DNA from: Medicago truncatula
Taxonomy: Eukaryota; Streptophyta; Magnoliopsida; Fabales; Fabaceae
NCBI RefSeq assembly: GCF_003473485.1
Contig: NC_053042.1
Location: forward strand, 5,913,501-5,977,500
Direction: 5' to 3'
DNA: 64,000 nucleotides
Below the pieces are notes generated by a model. It worked only from the letters and a program-made list of their open reading frames with translations. It had not been told where the DNA came from and searched no databases. Shown one piece after another: positions 11,329 to 22,416 of the stretch. How positions within the stretch are numbered: the stretch's first letter is position 1; every line of letters begins with the position of its first letter. A program made the position numbers and the translations under genes.

Positions 11329-12645
11329 ATGGCTGATTCATCATCAAATCTGAAATCAGAAGCGATAATCGACTTAATGAAACAACACTTTTCAACCGAC
11401 GCTGGCAAAAAACTCACCGAAAAAATTGGTCTCGTTTATCAGTTTCAAATTGCTCCTAAGGTCTTTTTCCTTTTTCTAATAATCTCTTTTCATTCATTTT
11501 AACTTAATTCCTGAATTATATTCTCTTGTTGTGAATTTTGTAGAAAATTGGAATCAATGAAGTTACATATACCGTTGATCTCAAGAAAGGAGAAGTCACC
11601 AAAGGTTAATTTCAATTCAATTTGATTCAATTTTATCATGAATTATCTAAAGTTGCATTGTTCTGATTACGGCTGTAGTTTCTTTAAGGTTGAAATTGCA
11701 ATTTTGATTACAATTATCTATGATTGCAATTGTAGTTACTGATGCATTGGCTGTAATTAACTATAGTTTTTCATTATATTAAGGATTGTTAATTAATCAC
11801 AATTTAGACCTATGGATGAGCAATGTGTGCATGAATGAATTAGGTTGGTAAAGATAGGGATTTGGATTGTGTGCAGTTCAGATAGTCTGATTTTGATTTA
11901 TTTAAAATCTGAATAAAGAGGTTGAAATCTGGACTGTCCAATCTTAATCAGAAGATTGTTGTCTACAAACCTGGTGATTTCCATATCTTCTGTGATTAGA
12001 TTCTTTCGATTTATTTAGGTTATAGATTGTTGTCTACGTAGCTGGAGTGGAGACTAATCAGCAACTGTTATAATTTTGCTTTGAATTATGAGATGCTTGC
12101 TTGCTACAATCTTTTTTCTACAATTATACTTGGTGTATGTTTGGTTCTGCCGTGATAAAGAATTGATTTTTGAGTGAATTGATTATGACTAAAAGCGAGT
12201 CGAAGGTAAAATCATTTGTGTTTGGATACGTTCATGTAGAATTAATTTTGGCCCCTCTAAAAGTGGACCAAAACATGCCATCAACTTGGTTAATTTTAAT
12301 GATTGCTTTCTCCTACAATGCCATCCTTAATGTATTATTTGGGTGTGTATGTAGGGGCATATGAAGGTGGGAAGCCAGATGCAACCTTTTCATTTACAGA
12401 TGATGACTTTGTTAAGGTTGCATTAGGGAAGATGAATCCACAGATTGCTTTCATGAGGTTCAGCATTTCAGCTAGAGTTTTGTGTTCTCTTTTTTTCCGT
12501 TTTGGCTTTTCTTTGCTTAACCATTCACTTCCTTGTATCTATTGTGGTGTTGTATGAATACAGGGGTGCAATGAAGATTAAGGGAAGTTTGAGTGCTGCT
12601 CAGAAATTTACTCCGGACATCTTCCCAAAGCCTTCCAAGATGTGA
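11329..12645 (+). CDS. SCP2: Sterol carrier protein 2 (SCP2), single domain, peroxisomal
   Basis: This is a small soluble lipid-transfer protein that binds acyl lipids and sterols, related to Arabidopsis SCP2. Four exons join in frame: 11329-11460, 11544-11604, 12355-12457 and 12564-12645, giving 125 aa, close to the usual length of about 123. Family motifs include KLTEKIGLVYQFQIAPK, VTYTVDLKKGEVTKG, FSFTDDDFVKVALGKMNPQ and the C-terminal MKIKGSLSAAQKFTP. The last three residues are Ser-Lys-Met, a PTS1-type peroxisomal signal; the Arabidopsis protein is recalled to end in SKL. There is no multifunctional-enzyme or thiolase part, as expected for the plant single-domain form. It stands alone with no operon-like partner. 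Confidence 0.93.
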
Positions 12646-13768
12646 GCAGAGATGTCTATCACTACAGAAATCTAGCTAAATACATAACCTCAAAACCTGA
12701 GGAGTATATCTATAGTTAAACACGTTAGATCATCATTCCTAAGGTTGTAGAGGGGTTCATGAGAATATAGTTATGGATAATGAAGGATATTGTTAGTGTT
12801 CTGCAAATCTTCCAATGTCTTTTATAATAATACTGTAGTTGGATGTTTCAAGTTTGAAATAGTTTGGATGACTTTTTATAATAATATAGAGCTATCTTTC
12901 CATTGTTACTTTTTGCCATTAATACTTGGATTGATGCATCATTCAGTCTATATTTAAATCTTTACTTGTGAATGCTGGATATATTTGTGTGTACTGTGTA
13001 CAATATTTCCAGTTAAATATTTTAAAAGACAAATTCTATTGTTAACATCTCTTCAGTTGTAATTTCCCCTAGTAGTATAATGCAATTTAACTGCTGAAAC
13101 ATATTGTTGTGATTATGAGAACTAACTTGTGCTCAGAATTATTCTTGCCATGATGCATACTTGGGTGGAGTTGAATTGAAGAAGCATATTCATTGGTTGA
13201 ATTTGAAAATCTAATTGCAAATTGGGTAAAGAAATCCGGTAATTGAAATTACTCTTTGAACTGGTTTAAGAACCTGCGAAGGCAGATAAAACATAAGTAG
13301 TCGGGAAGGGAATTATTCAGGTTCTAATGCTTGTGAATTTTTCAGCATGTTTGGAAATTCGGACGGGAAAACAAAAGGATCGATGCCCTAATCAACTTTG
13401 ATGAACTCAGTTGTTGACAAATTTTGGTAAGAAACATTTAATTAATTTTTTTTGTTCTAAAAACCAAGTTATTGAGCTCCACCAAATATGGATGGTTCGG
13501 AAACATAAATTCGAAACAATCTTTTGTCATAAATAAATTATTTTTTCTACAACGAAAATATAAAGGTCGTGTAAAAGTGACGCTTACCACCAACTATCAA
13601 TATGGATATTTTAAAGATCACTTTATGTATGAAAGTGAATCAATAGATGTTTTTCATTTTCAAGTGATACAATTATACAACAATTGTTAGTTTGTTACAA
13701 AGGATCAAAGGTGTGGGATACGGATCCTTAATACCTTTTGACGAATTGGCAAATAAAACTAAAACGGT

Positions 13769-13856
13769 CCTCGTGAGTTTAACTCAATTGATAATGCATA
13801 ATATATGCAAGATTCGGAGTTCAAACCCCGACCACCACTAAAAAAAAAAAAAAATC
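13769..13856 (+). mobile_element. tRNA-like SINE copy with target-site duplication
   Basis: This 88-bp element has A-box-like GTGAGTTTAACTCAATTGAT, a TGCATAATATATGCA hairpin and B-box-like GGAGTTCAAACCCCG, ending in a long A run. It is bounded by perfect AAAACGGT direct repeats at 13761-13768 and 13857-13864, consistent with target-primed insertion. Confidence 0.75.
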
Positions 13857-14631
13857 AAAACGGTTAATATAATAAGTAATAACCATGTCATGAAATGCAA
13901 GTTATGGATGGAGATACACATGCATGATTTTAGCTTTGACTTATTTGTAGTTACATTACTTAACTACCGTTTAAAAATATTGATAATGTGAGTGATTAGA
14001 TTTTGATACTGTTTTAAGCATTTACTCCAATTCTTTCTTAATCAAGGCAACTCTTGGATTACGTACGACACCCTCTGAAAAGTAATATATCATTAAAAAA
14101 AAAAAGAGTATCCATATATTTTAGTTGATTACCTTTTTAGTTAATGGGAAATAAAAAAAATATAGAACCATAATATAAGGATTTGATTCATCATTAGATA
14201 CGACTTGGATGCATTTGCAGTGGAATGAATGACTACATGACTAATACCCGACAAACATTAAACTTCCAAAATGTGAAATTTTGACTCTATATTCCAAAGC
14301 TTTGTTCCCACCACTCCCATACCTTAAACTATTCCAAAGTTTTTTTTTTTTTTTTTCTTTTTTTCCATCAGAATTTTATGAAATCCTCACAATTGTGAAT
14401 CTTTATCTCTAATAAACCCAATTTTCTTTTTTCATATATTCACACTATCCTGATTTCCTTTGATTCATCATGATATATCTCCTCTATTTGTCACCTTGTT
14501 TTTTTAGTCAAGTCTTTATTTGTCACTTTATCTTGAGCATAATATACATTTATTATATGGTCAAAAAAAAAAATACATTATTTATGACTTTTATGATATT
14601 TATTTACGTCACGCAAGAACCAAATTTTCTT

Positions 14632-14647
14632 CTATATATATATATAA
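14632..14647 (+). promoter_or_regulatory. TATA region of the intact alpha-amylase
   Basis: A TATATATATATATAA tract ends about 40 bases before the amylase start codon, implying a short leader. No clear gibberellin-response complex was picked out by eye. Confidence 0.5.
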
Positions 14648-14687
14648 GTCACAGAACAGCACAAACACTTATAATACATTTGAAGAA

Positions 14688-17004
14688 ATGAATTCTCTTC
14701 CTTGGCTCAGTCTTTTCTGCTTCTGTCTTTCTATTTTTCCTCTTTTAGCTTCTTCTACTTTGCTCTTTCAGGTATTTTATTAACACAAATCACACAACAC
14801 ACTTATTTCATTGACAACCTTAATCAAATGTGCATGTATATAATATAATAATTGTTTTTACAGGGATTCAACTGGGAGTCAAGTAACAAAGGAGGATGGT
14901 ACAACTCTTTGAAGAACCTCATTCCTGACCTAGCAAATGCTGGAATTACACATGTTTGGCTTCCTCCTCCATCTCAAAGTGTTGGTCCTCAAGGTAGCAC
15001 ATTTTTGTACCTGCTTTAATGGATGTGAATATGATGATCATTATTTGTCATTCATTTTCCAAACATATGATTCTCTAATTATTGTACTAGTAATTGATAT
15101 GTAATCATGTTAGGATCAATTAGGTTTTATGTGTAATTACTTTCTTTGTATGTTTGTCTCCAATACTATAATAGAAATATAAATAGGAGCACATACTTTA
15201 TTCATTTGAACCAGGATTTCTGTTCTTACATTATATAATATTGTTAATTTTTTTAATCCAGGATATCTTCCAGGAAGACTTTATGATCTTGATGCATCAA
15301 AATACGGTTCAAAAGATGACCTAAAGTCACTAATTGCAGCTTTCAAAGATAAAGGAATCAATTGTCTAGCTGACATAGTGATCAACCATAGAACAGCAGA
15401 AAGAAAAGATGATAGAGGCATCTATTGCCTCTTTGAAGGTGGGACTCCTGATTCAAAACTTGATTGGGGCCCATCTTTCATTTGCAAAGATGACACTGCT
15501 TATTCAGATGGCACTGGAAACCTCGATAGTGGAGAGGGCTATCAAGCTGCACCTGACATTGATCATCTCAATCCTCAAGTACAAAAAGAGTTATCTGAAT
15601 GGATGAATTGGCTCAAAACTGAAATTGGATTTTCTGGTTGGAGATTTGATTTTGTCAAAGGTTATGCGCCTAGCATAACAAAAATTTATATGGAAAATAC
15701 TTCGCCAGATTTTGCCGTGGGAGAATATTGGAATTCGCTTTCTTACGGACAAGATGGAAAACTCAACTATAATCAAGATGCAGCTAGAGGTGAACTTGTT
15801 AACTGGGTTGAAAATGGTGGCGGCGTTGTTAATGCATTTGATTTTACTACCAAAGGTATTCTTCAAGCTGCTGTACAAGGGGAACTTTGGAGGTTGAAAG
15901 ATTCAAATGGAAAACCACCTGGTTTGATTGGTATAAAACCAGAAAATGGTGCAACATTTATTGATAACCATGATACAGGTTCAACTCAGAAACTTTGGCC
16001 ATTTCCTTCTGACAAAGTCATGCAGGGTTATGCTTACATTCTAACACATCCTGGAACACCATCAATAGTACTTTCTCTAACCTTTTCACTTTTTATATTA
16101 TGTTGTTTTGAGTATTGAATAGAAATTTTTGGTTTTCTTGTTGAAGGAGGTTATTGGACCTGTATTCTTTGCATTTAGAGAATCCTAAATTGACACAGTC
16201 AAGCGATTTCAGTCTATTGAAAAACAGTTTAATTTGAATGCATCGACAGTGTTAAAAGTTTTACATTGTTAGTCCACCACAACCAAACATGTCTGCGACT
16301 TTTGAGGTGATCATAGAAAAAGTCTTTAACATTTTTGTTTATCGGATGACTGTAAACAGTTAAAACAAAATTCGTTCTCGCTAACTTTTGAGCTGTGGAC
16401 CTTCTAATTTTTACAAGGGTTGTGCTCACCCCTACAGTCACTTCGTACCATAGGAATCCATTTCCAAGTCATTTTTGTTATTCATTATTATTACTAGTAT
16501 AAAAGACGGAAATTGATTCCTAATAGTCAAATAGTGACTGTGCGGGAAGATCTCAAGCATCAAATTTTGATTCGTTGAGCTTAAAATCTGAACAACTGGT
16601 TTAAATCAAACGACCTTTAGTACACTGCAGGATTTGTCTAGCTTAAAATATGAACTATCTGATTTGAGTTTTTAGAAAAAATATTATAGACATTAATACA
16701 TATAAACCTACTATTGTAATTATATTTTTATGTAGTTATGGATTATTTTGTTATGCAGTTCTATGACCACTTCTTTGATTGGGGACTGAAGGATCAGATA
16801 GCAAAATTGACTGCAATTAGACAGAGGAATGGGATCAACATGAAAAGCACAGTGAACATTCTAGCAGCTGATGCTGACCTATATGTAGCAAAGATAGACA
16901 ACAAGATTATTGTAAAGATAGGACCAAGGATGGACCTTGGAAATCTTATTCCCTCTAATTTCCATGTTGCTACATCTGGCCAAGACTATGCCGTGTGGGA
17001 GTGA
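14688..17004 (+). CDS. AMY: Secreted alpha-amylase (GH13)
   Basis: The enzyme cleaves internal alpha-1,4 bonds of starch. Four exons join in frame: 14688-14771, 14864-14993, 15262-16067 and 16759-17004, encoding 421 aa, about the usual AMY1-type length. Exon 1 is almost exactly a signal peptide (hydrophobic [18 protein letters not shown]), so secretion or apoplastic/endomembrane location is inferred. Motifs: [10 protein letters not shown] (conserved region I), [10 protein letters not shown] with nucleophile Asp about 201, VGEYW with acid/base Glu about 226, and FIDNHDTGS with third Asp about 309. The C-terminal beta-sheet domain ends in SGQDYAVWE. No lesion was seen. Exon 4 and following DNA were duplicated at 20.3 kb, and a broken paralogue follows at 28.8 kb. 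Confidence 0.95.
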
Positions 17005-17224
17005 CTTGAGTGCAATAAATAATATGCGGTGTTCGTTGTAAATTATATAAAATTTGTTTAACATGTGCAATATTGTATATGTTAAAGCAACTGTATTGTT
17101 ATGTCCCAAAAGACAAAGAATCTGTTTCTAAAATCTGTTCACTATTAATAATATTATTATTTCAAGAATTTAATTACCATATATGCTAATGGTCAATTTT
17201 TTTTTTCTTTTTCTGGGAAATGGC

Positions 17225-18080
17225 AAAGATTTATTTAGAATTGATAATGGAAAAAGAGTACAAGTGCTACTACACCTACAAGTTAGAAACTAGTACAAGT
17301 GGACTACATCAACATCCAAAAAATACAAGATATAAGGTCACCTCTAAAAAAAAGTCTCATCTTATCTAAACATACGGTTGATAGGGCTCACAAATCGCTA
17401 GAATAAGCTCGGGTCATCCGAGTGTTTTTTCAATAACGAAATTGAACTACATCACTCTTCCACCCAAAATCACATCTATCACTCATGTAGACACCTTAAT
17501 TGGGTTTTCCCCAATTGGGAGACCAAGATAGACTAAAAGAATTGTTCCCCTTCTACTCTTTAAAAAGGACGCCACATTCCTAAAAAAAGTTCAGTTTCAT
17601 GCTCCACCAAACTAATTTTTGAAAAATTCACTTTCAACCTGGAATTTAATCCAAACTATCTTAAAATGGTTTTCGTACTCCACAAGTTCTCCACACACGC
17701 TCTCGGGTAAAAAGAGTATCGTCCGCTTATTGAGGATGAGATACAACCTTTTCACGATTGGGAATCCAAAAGCCCTTAAAATAGCCTACGCCAACCCCCT
17801 TTTGCATCAAGGTTCCAACCCCCTTCGCAACGATTAAAAAGAGAAAGGTGCCAATGGATTCTTGTTTTTCAACCATTTGCTTATTTGCACTTGTTCCCTT
17901 GGGATCCCATTAGCCAACACCAATAAGCTCCAGGAGCACACACCCGCCTTCATCCAATTCCGTTATCTAGAGCAAAAATCAAATCTATCAAGCATATAAT
18001 CTAAAATACTCCAACTAACCAAGTCATATGCTTTCTCGAAATTAAGAAGATTTCACACGTATGTCTAATTGTATAGAAAC
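17225..18080 (-). mobile_element. LINE (L1-type) reverse-transcriptase remnant, copy 1
   Basis: The minus strand, over several broken frames, shows the plant L1 reverse-transcriptase order: FEKAYDLVSW near 18.04 kb, PLAPFLFIVVAKG near 17.87 kb, an ADDTLF box near 17.72 kb, and YLGLPIGENP near 17.53 kb. Stops and frameshifts are frequent, so it is old and inactive. It predates the segmental duplication because the same remnant occupies the same place in unit 2. Confidence 0.8.
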
Positions 18081-18577
18081 TCATTAAGATCCACTATGTC
18101 GTTCTCATTGAGTATTACTCCATATTCCTTAAATTGATAATTCTTCTGGTTAAATTATTACTATTCAATTCATTGCAATTTCACAATCTAACAAGAGCAT
18201 TAAGATAATTTTTCCTAAAAAAAAAAGCCGATTGATAATTTTCTTATTCCTAATTAACACACATAAATCGCTTGTTTTCAATAGCTAATTTAAATATTTC
18301 CTTAAAACAATATCTAAGTCAAATATAATTTTTTCAATTCTGAATAGATAAACTATAAGAAAGAGAACAAACTCTCGAACATCAATAACGACAAAATCAT
18401 ATCAAAATCCAGTCTCAAAATATGTCATACAAGCAGTTAATTCCATCTATTAAGAAAAATTTAATTATTATTTAAGAAATAAAAAAACGATCAAAATACA
18501 TGTTAAATAATCCTCCAACATGTGCTTTGTCTCCCAGCATCAGCTCTCCCTTTTGGCTTCTTCAAACTATTCTTCTC

Positions 18578-19770
18578 TTATGTCTGGAGAGACATGCCAC
18601 AGCTGAAATACAATGTGCCAAAGAAAATATGGAGCATTGCATGCATTACGATAAGTTAAGAAAATAAGTGTGAAACCTTTCACTTAGAAGACGCCTTAGC
18701 CTCTGACTTTCAATGGCAGGGAAATTCAATTTTCCATCTAATTTAGGATTTTTCTTTATGACTTTCTTAATTTCATCCATCACATTCTTTCTCCCAGAAT
18801 TTGCATCTTGATATGTTGAAAGTAATGAATGATCCCTAATCAGGTTAAAAAATAAAAAAAAGAAGTTATATACAATGATTCAATCCGAACTTCATCACAC
18901 AACATAAATATTGAATCATACCTTATATTGTCAATTGTCAGAAGATGAGTTAAGTCTTTAAATAGTGCTTCACTCTTTGAGCGAAATATTATCAGATCCG
19001 TCATGAGGATATTGGAAGCCTTGGCACGGTCGTTGCTAATGAAATAATACAAAAACTTAGAATAAGAAGAAAAAAAAATCATGATTATTAACTACTAAAA
19101 TATTGGGAAAAAGAATTCAAAAAGAAGAAATTGAAAAACTTTGTTTTATATTTGGTTCAAACAATGACTAAATACACTTAACATAGTCATTGTTACCTTC
19201 CAAAAATTAATTAGGATTTTTCTATCATGTGCAAATTTGCACATGTTAAGAAGTTTAAAATAGAAATTTTAACCTGTCTTTTTTGGTGCAAAACGTTTTA
19301 CATAAGATTTGCAATAAAATTTGCCATTGCACATATATAGAGCATAAAATTCTTAACTACCTGACCAATGCCTCAAGATATTTTTGCTTTCTAAGTTCAA
19401 AGAATATTTTGGTGGAGTGACTGTTATCTTCAACTTTTGTGAATCCAGATAGATATTTCTCAGCTTCATCCCACATCCCTTTGAGGATCATATCCTCGAA
19501 ATATTCCTTGTCAAAATACAATCCGCTTTCACGCTCAATCCTGTAAATTAACAAAAGAATGAAGTGAAAATGCAATTCAGTGTTAATCAAATAATCATAA
19601 AAGAGAAAAAAAAAACATAATCATAATCATATACGATAGTAAAAACTAAATATAAAAATTGTCGGAGTTAGAAGAGACACATACGTGTGAACCGTTTCCT
19701 TTAAACCTGCATCATCCAAATATTGTAACACTGAGAAGATGACATGCTCTTTGCTGTTGTTGTTTGCCAT
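18578..19770 (-). CDS. TOPLESS N-terminal-domain-only protein, copy 1
   Basis: Five exons (transcription order 19685-19770, 19361-19540, 18922-19035, 18677-18835, 18578-18602) join in frame into 187 aa. The product matches only the start of TOPLESS/TPR co-repressors: LisH (about 6-30), CTLH with KYLSGFTKVEDN and KIFFELRKQKYLEAL (about 30-90), and CRA helices (about 92-178). Full TOPLESS proteins continue for some 900 residues of WD40 propeller; here a 25-base exon adds SCGMSLQT and stops. In TOPLESS this domain binds EAR-motif peptides and oligomerises. By recalled TPL numbering, groove residues K71, F74, F104, L111, L130 and K149 are kept, while tetramer-contact K102, Q117 and E122 become I, H and D. 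A nuclear competitor of TOPLESS is inferred, not shown. Copy 2 has the same exon structure. Confidence 0.85.
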
Positions 19771-19856
19771 CTTGATAACAACTAATTCTGTTGAGAACTA
19801 AAGTATTCACTAACCAATAACAAAAGTTATGTAACATGGTTTAAGGTGTGATAGGG

Positions 19857-19864
19857 TATTTATA
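19857..19864 (-). promoter_or_regulatory. TATA box of TOPLESS-domain gene copy 1
   Basis: On the minus strand TATAAATA lies about 87 bases before the ATG. The same motif sits at the same distance, give or take a few bases, in the other two copies of this promoter. Confidence 0.55.
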
Positions 19865-19954
19865 CACATGAAGAGTAAAATTTCTTCTTCATATATTAAC
19901 ATTTATGATTTAAAATCAATTTAAATATTCTATAAAAAAAATTAAATTTTAATA

Positions 19955-20100
19955 TTTGTAAAAGCCGGTCAAATGCGTTATTGTAAAATAATATATATTT
20001 TAATTTATGATTCAAATCAATTTAAATATATTTGTAAAAGCCGGTCAAATGCGTTATAATAAAATAATATCTTTTTGACGAGAAAATAATATATTTCGTA
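19955..20100. repeat. Minisatellite with units of about 75 bp (2 units)
   Basis: Two units carry GTAAAAGCCGGTCAAATGCG followed by AAAATAATAT. The same units occur three times upstream of each of the other two TOPLESS-domain promoters, so the unit number varies among the duplicates. Confidence 0.75.
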
Positions 20101-20163
20101 CGGTCGATAAGATATCCTAGTATTTATTTAAAAAAGATATCATATTAGATCCTCTTATTCTCG

Positions 20164-20250
20164 GGAGTTTAATATAGTAGTCGGTAAGGATATTGTATAA
20201 TATATATATGGGTTGTTGTTGGAATCCCGAACACTCCACTTGTTCACTTT
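20164..20250 (+). mobile_element. tRNA-like SINE remnant
   Basis: A decayed head (AGTTTAATATAGTAGTCGGT) and an altered B-box region (GGAATCCCGAACACTCCACT) match the tRNA-like family seen elsewhere in the window. The internal part is degraded. Confidence 0.4.
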
Positions 20251-20463
20251 AAGATGTTTTTAAATCATTTACTGAACTTAAAATCTGAACTATCTAATTT
20301 CAATCAACGACCTTTAGTACACACTGACCGCAGGGTTTTGTGACTAAAGGGAATCTAGGGCTGATTATTTAATTTTGGTGAAAAATGAGTCTTATAAAAA
20401 ATAGTGTATACATATAAACCTACTATTGTGATTAATATAGTTATAGATTCTTTTGTTATGCAG

Positions 20464-20710
20464 TTCTACGACCACTTCTTTGATTGGGGACTGAAGGAGC
20501 AGATAACAAATTTGACTGTAATTAGACAGAGGAATGGGATCAATATGCAAAGCATTGTGAACATTCAAGCAGCAGATATGTAGCAGAAATAGACAACAAG
20601 ATTATTGTGAAAATAGGACCAAAGATGGACCTTGGTCCTTGGAAATCTTATTCCCACAAACTTCCACGTTGCTACATCTGGCCAAGACTATGTATACTAA
20701 ATCGAGTGCT
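20464..20710 (+). pseudogene. Alpha-amylase exon 4 fragment
   Basis: The segment starts exactly at the exon 4 acceptor (ATGCAG before TTCTACGACCAC) and is very similar to exon 4 of the intact amylase. It carries a short deletion in the stretch corresponding to [11 protein letters not shown] that shifts the frame to an immediate stop, plus a small direct duplication (CCTTGG) later. No other amylase exons precede it. It is a by-product of the segmental duplication and has no promoter of its own. Confidence 0.9.
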
Positions 20711-20854
20711 ATAAATACTATTTGGTGTTCATCATAAACTATTATATATTATAATCATGTCTTGTTATGCCCCCAAAATATAACATTCACTATTCATATT
20801 ATTTCAAGAATTTAATTACTATATGCCAATGATCATTTTTTCCTGAAAATGGTG

Positions 20855-21700
20855 GCAAAGATATATTTGAAATTGATAATGGAAAAAGAGTACAAGCGGT
20901 ATTACACCTACAAGTTGGAAACTAGTGTACCAACATCCAAAATTACAAGATACAATGTCTCCCTATAAAAGAGGTCTTATCTTATCTAAGCATACATTCG
21001 ATCAGGTTTACAAACCACTCTTAGAATAGGCATCCGAGTGTTTTCTCAGTAATGGAATTGATTAACATCGCTTTTCCATCCAAAGTCACATATCTATTTC
21101 TCTAAGTGGATAGTTTTTTCTCAACCCATGTAGACACCTTCGTTGGGTTTGCCCCAATCGGAAGACCAAGATAGACAAAAGGAATCGTTCCCCTTCTACT
21201 CTTTAAAAAAGGTGCCTTATTTCTAAAAAATTGTTCACTTTCATACTCCCACCAAACTACTTTTTGAAAAAATCACTTTCAACCTGAAAATTAATTCAAA
21301 CCATCTTAAAATGGCTTGCATACTCCACAAGTTATTCACACACATTTCCGTCTGCTTATTGGAGATGAGATACAACCTCTTCACATTTGAAAAAGTCTTT
21401 AAAATAGCCTAAGTCGATCGCTTTTTACATTAACACTCCAATCCCCTCCACAACCAATAAAAAGAGAGGAAAGGTGTCAATGGATTCCCTTGTTTCAACC
21501 ATTTGCTTATTTGCACTTGTTCCGTTGGGTTCCAATTAACCAACACCAATAAGCTCTCGAAGCACACACGCGCCTTCATCCAATTCTGTCATCTAGAGCA
21601 AAAGGCAAATCTACCAAACATATAATCTAAAATACTCTAACTAACCGAATCATATACTTTCTCAAAATTATAGATAATCACCAAGATTTATACGGGTTCC
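20855..21700 (-). mobile_element. LINE (L1-type) reverse-transcriptase remnant, copy 2
   Basis: It is collinear with the remnant at 17.2-18.1 kb and in the same orientation, carried along by the segmental duplication. It is heavily broken and shows independent small deletions relative to copy 1. Confidence 0.8.
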
Positions 21701-21786
21701 ACAACTTCCTTCTTACTAAGTTTATGAATATTACTCCATATTCCTTAAGTTGAAAAGTCTACAGGTTAAATCATTACTATTCAATT

Positions 21787-21968
21787 TGTTTAGATTTGCA
21801 ATGTAACTTTGAGATGAAGTTTATATGGAGGCAAGCGAATTTGGTAGCTCATAGTTTAGCTAGAGCTGTCAATTTTTATGCTAGCCACTAAATTCATGAT
21901 TATGTTCCCCTTGTATTTCCTCGTTATTTAATAATGAAATGAGTTAAGTTAGTTTCTTAAAAAAAAAT
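21787..21968 (+). mobile_element. 5'-truncated LINE 3' end with target-site duplication
   Basis: It encodes the end of a LINE RNase H region (RQANLVAHSLARAVNF) and ends in an A run. It is bounded by perfect 14-bp repeats ATTACTATTCAATT at 21773-21786 and 21969-21982. The equivalent site in unit 1 (about 18157-18170) has one uninterrupted copy, so this is a clean insertion that postdates the segmental duplication. Confidence 0.88.
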
Positions 21969-22416
21969 ATTACTATTCAATTGTTGCAATTTCATAGTCT
22001 AATTAACAAGAGCATTAAGATCGGTATCTCTCAAAAAAGCCAATTGATAATTTTCTATTCCTAATGAACACACATAAATAGCTTGTTTTCAATAGCTAAA
22101 TTAAATATTCTCTTAAAAAAAATATCTAAATAAAATATGAAAAAAAATAGCTAAATCAAATATAATTTTTCCAATAACGACAAAATAAAAAACTATAAGA
22201 AAGAGAACAAACTCTTGAACATCAATAACGACAAAATCATATCAAAATCCAGTCTCAAAATATGCCATACAAGCAAGTTCCATCTATTAAGAAAAATTTA
22301 ATTATTACTATTACGAAATAAAAAAACGATCAAAATACATGTTAAATAATCCTCCAACATGTGCTTAGCCTCCCACCATCAGCTCTCCCTTTTGGCTTCT
22401 TCGAACTACTCTCCTC

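Larger units (their letters stand above)
12646..14687. other. intergenic
   Basis: SCP2 3' sequence is followed by AT-rich DNA with no supported coding region. One tRNA-like SINE lies at 13.77-13.86 kb. The end of the stretch is the alpha-amylase promoter. Confidence 0.6.
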
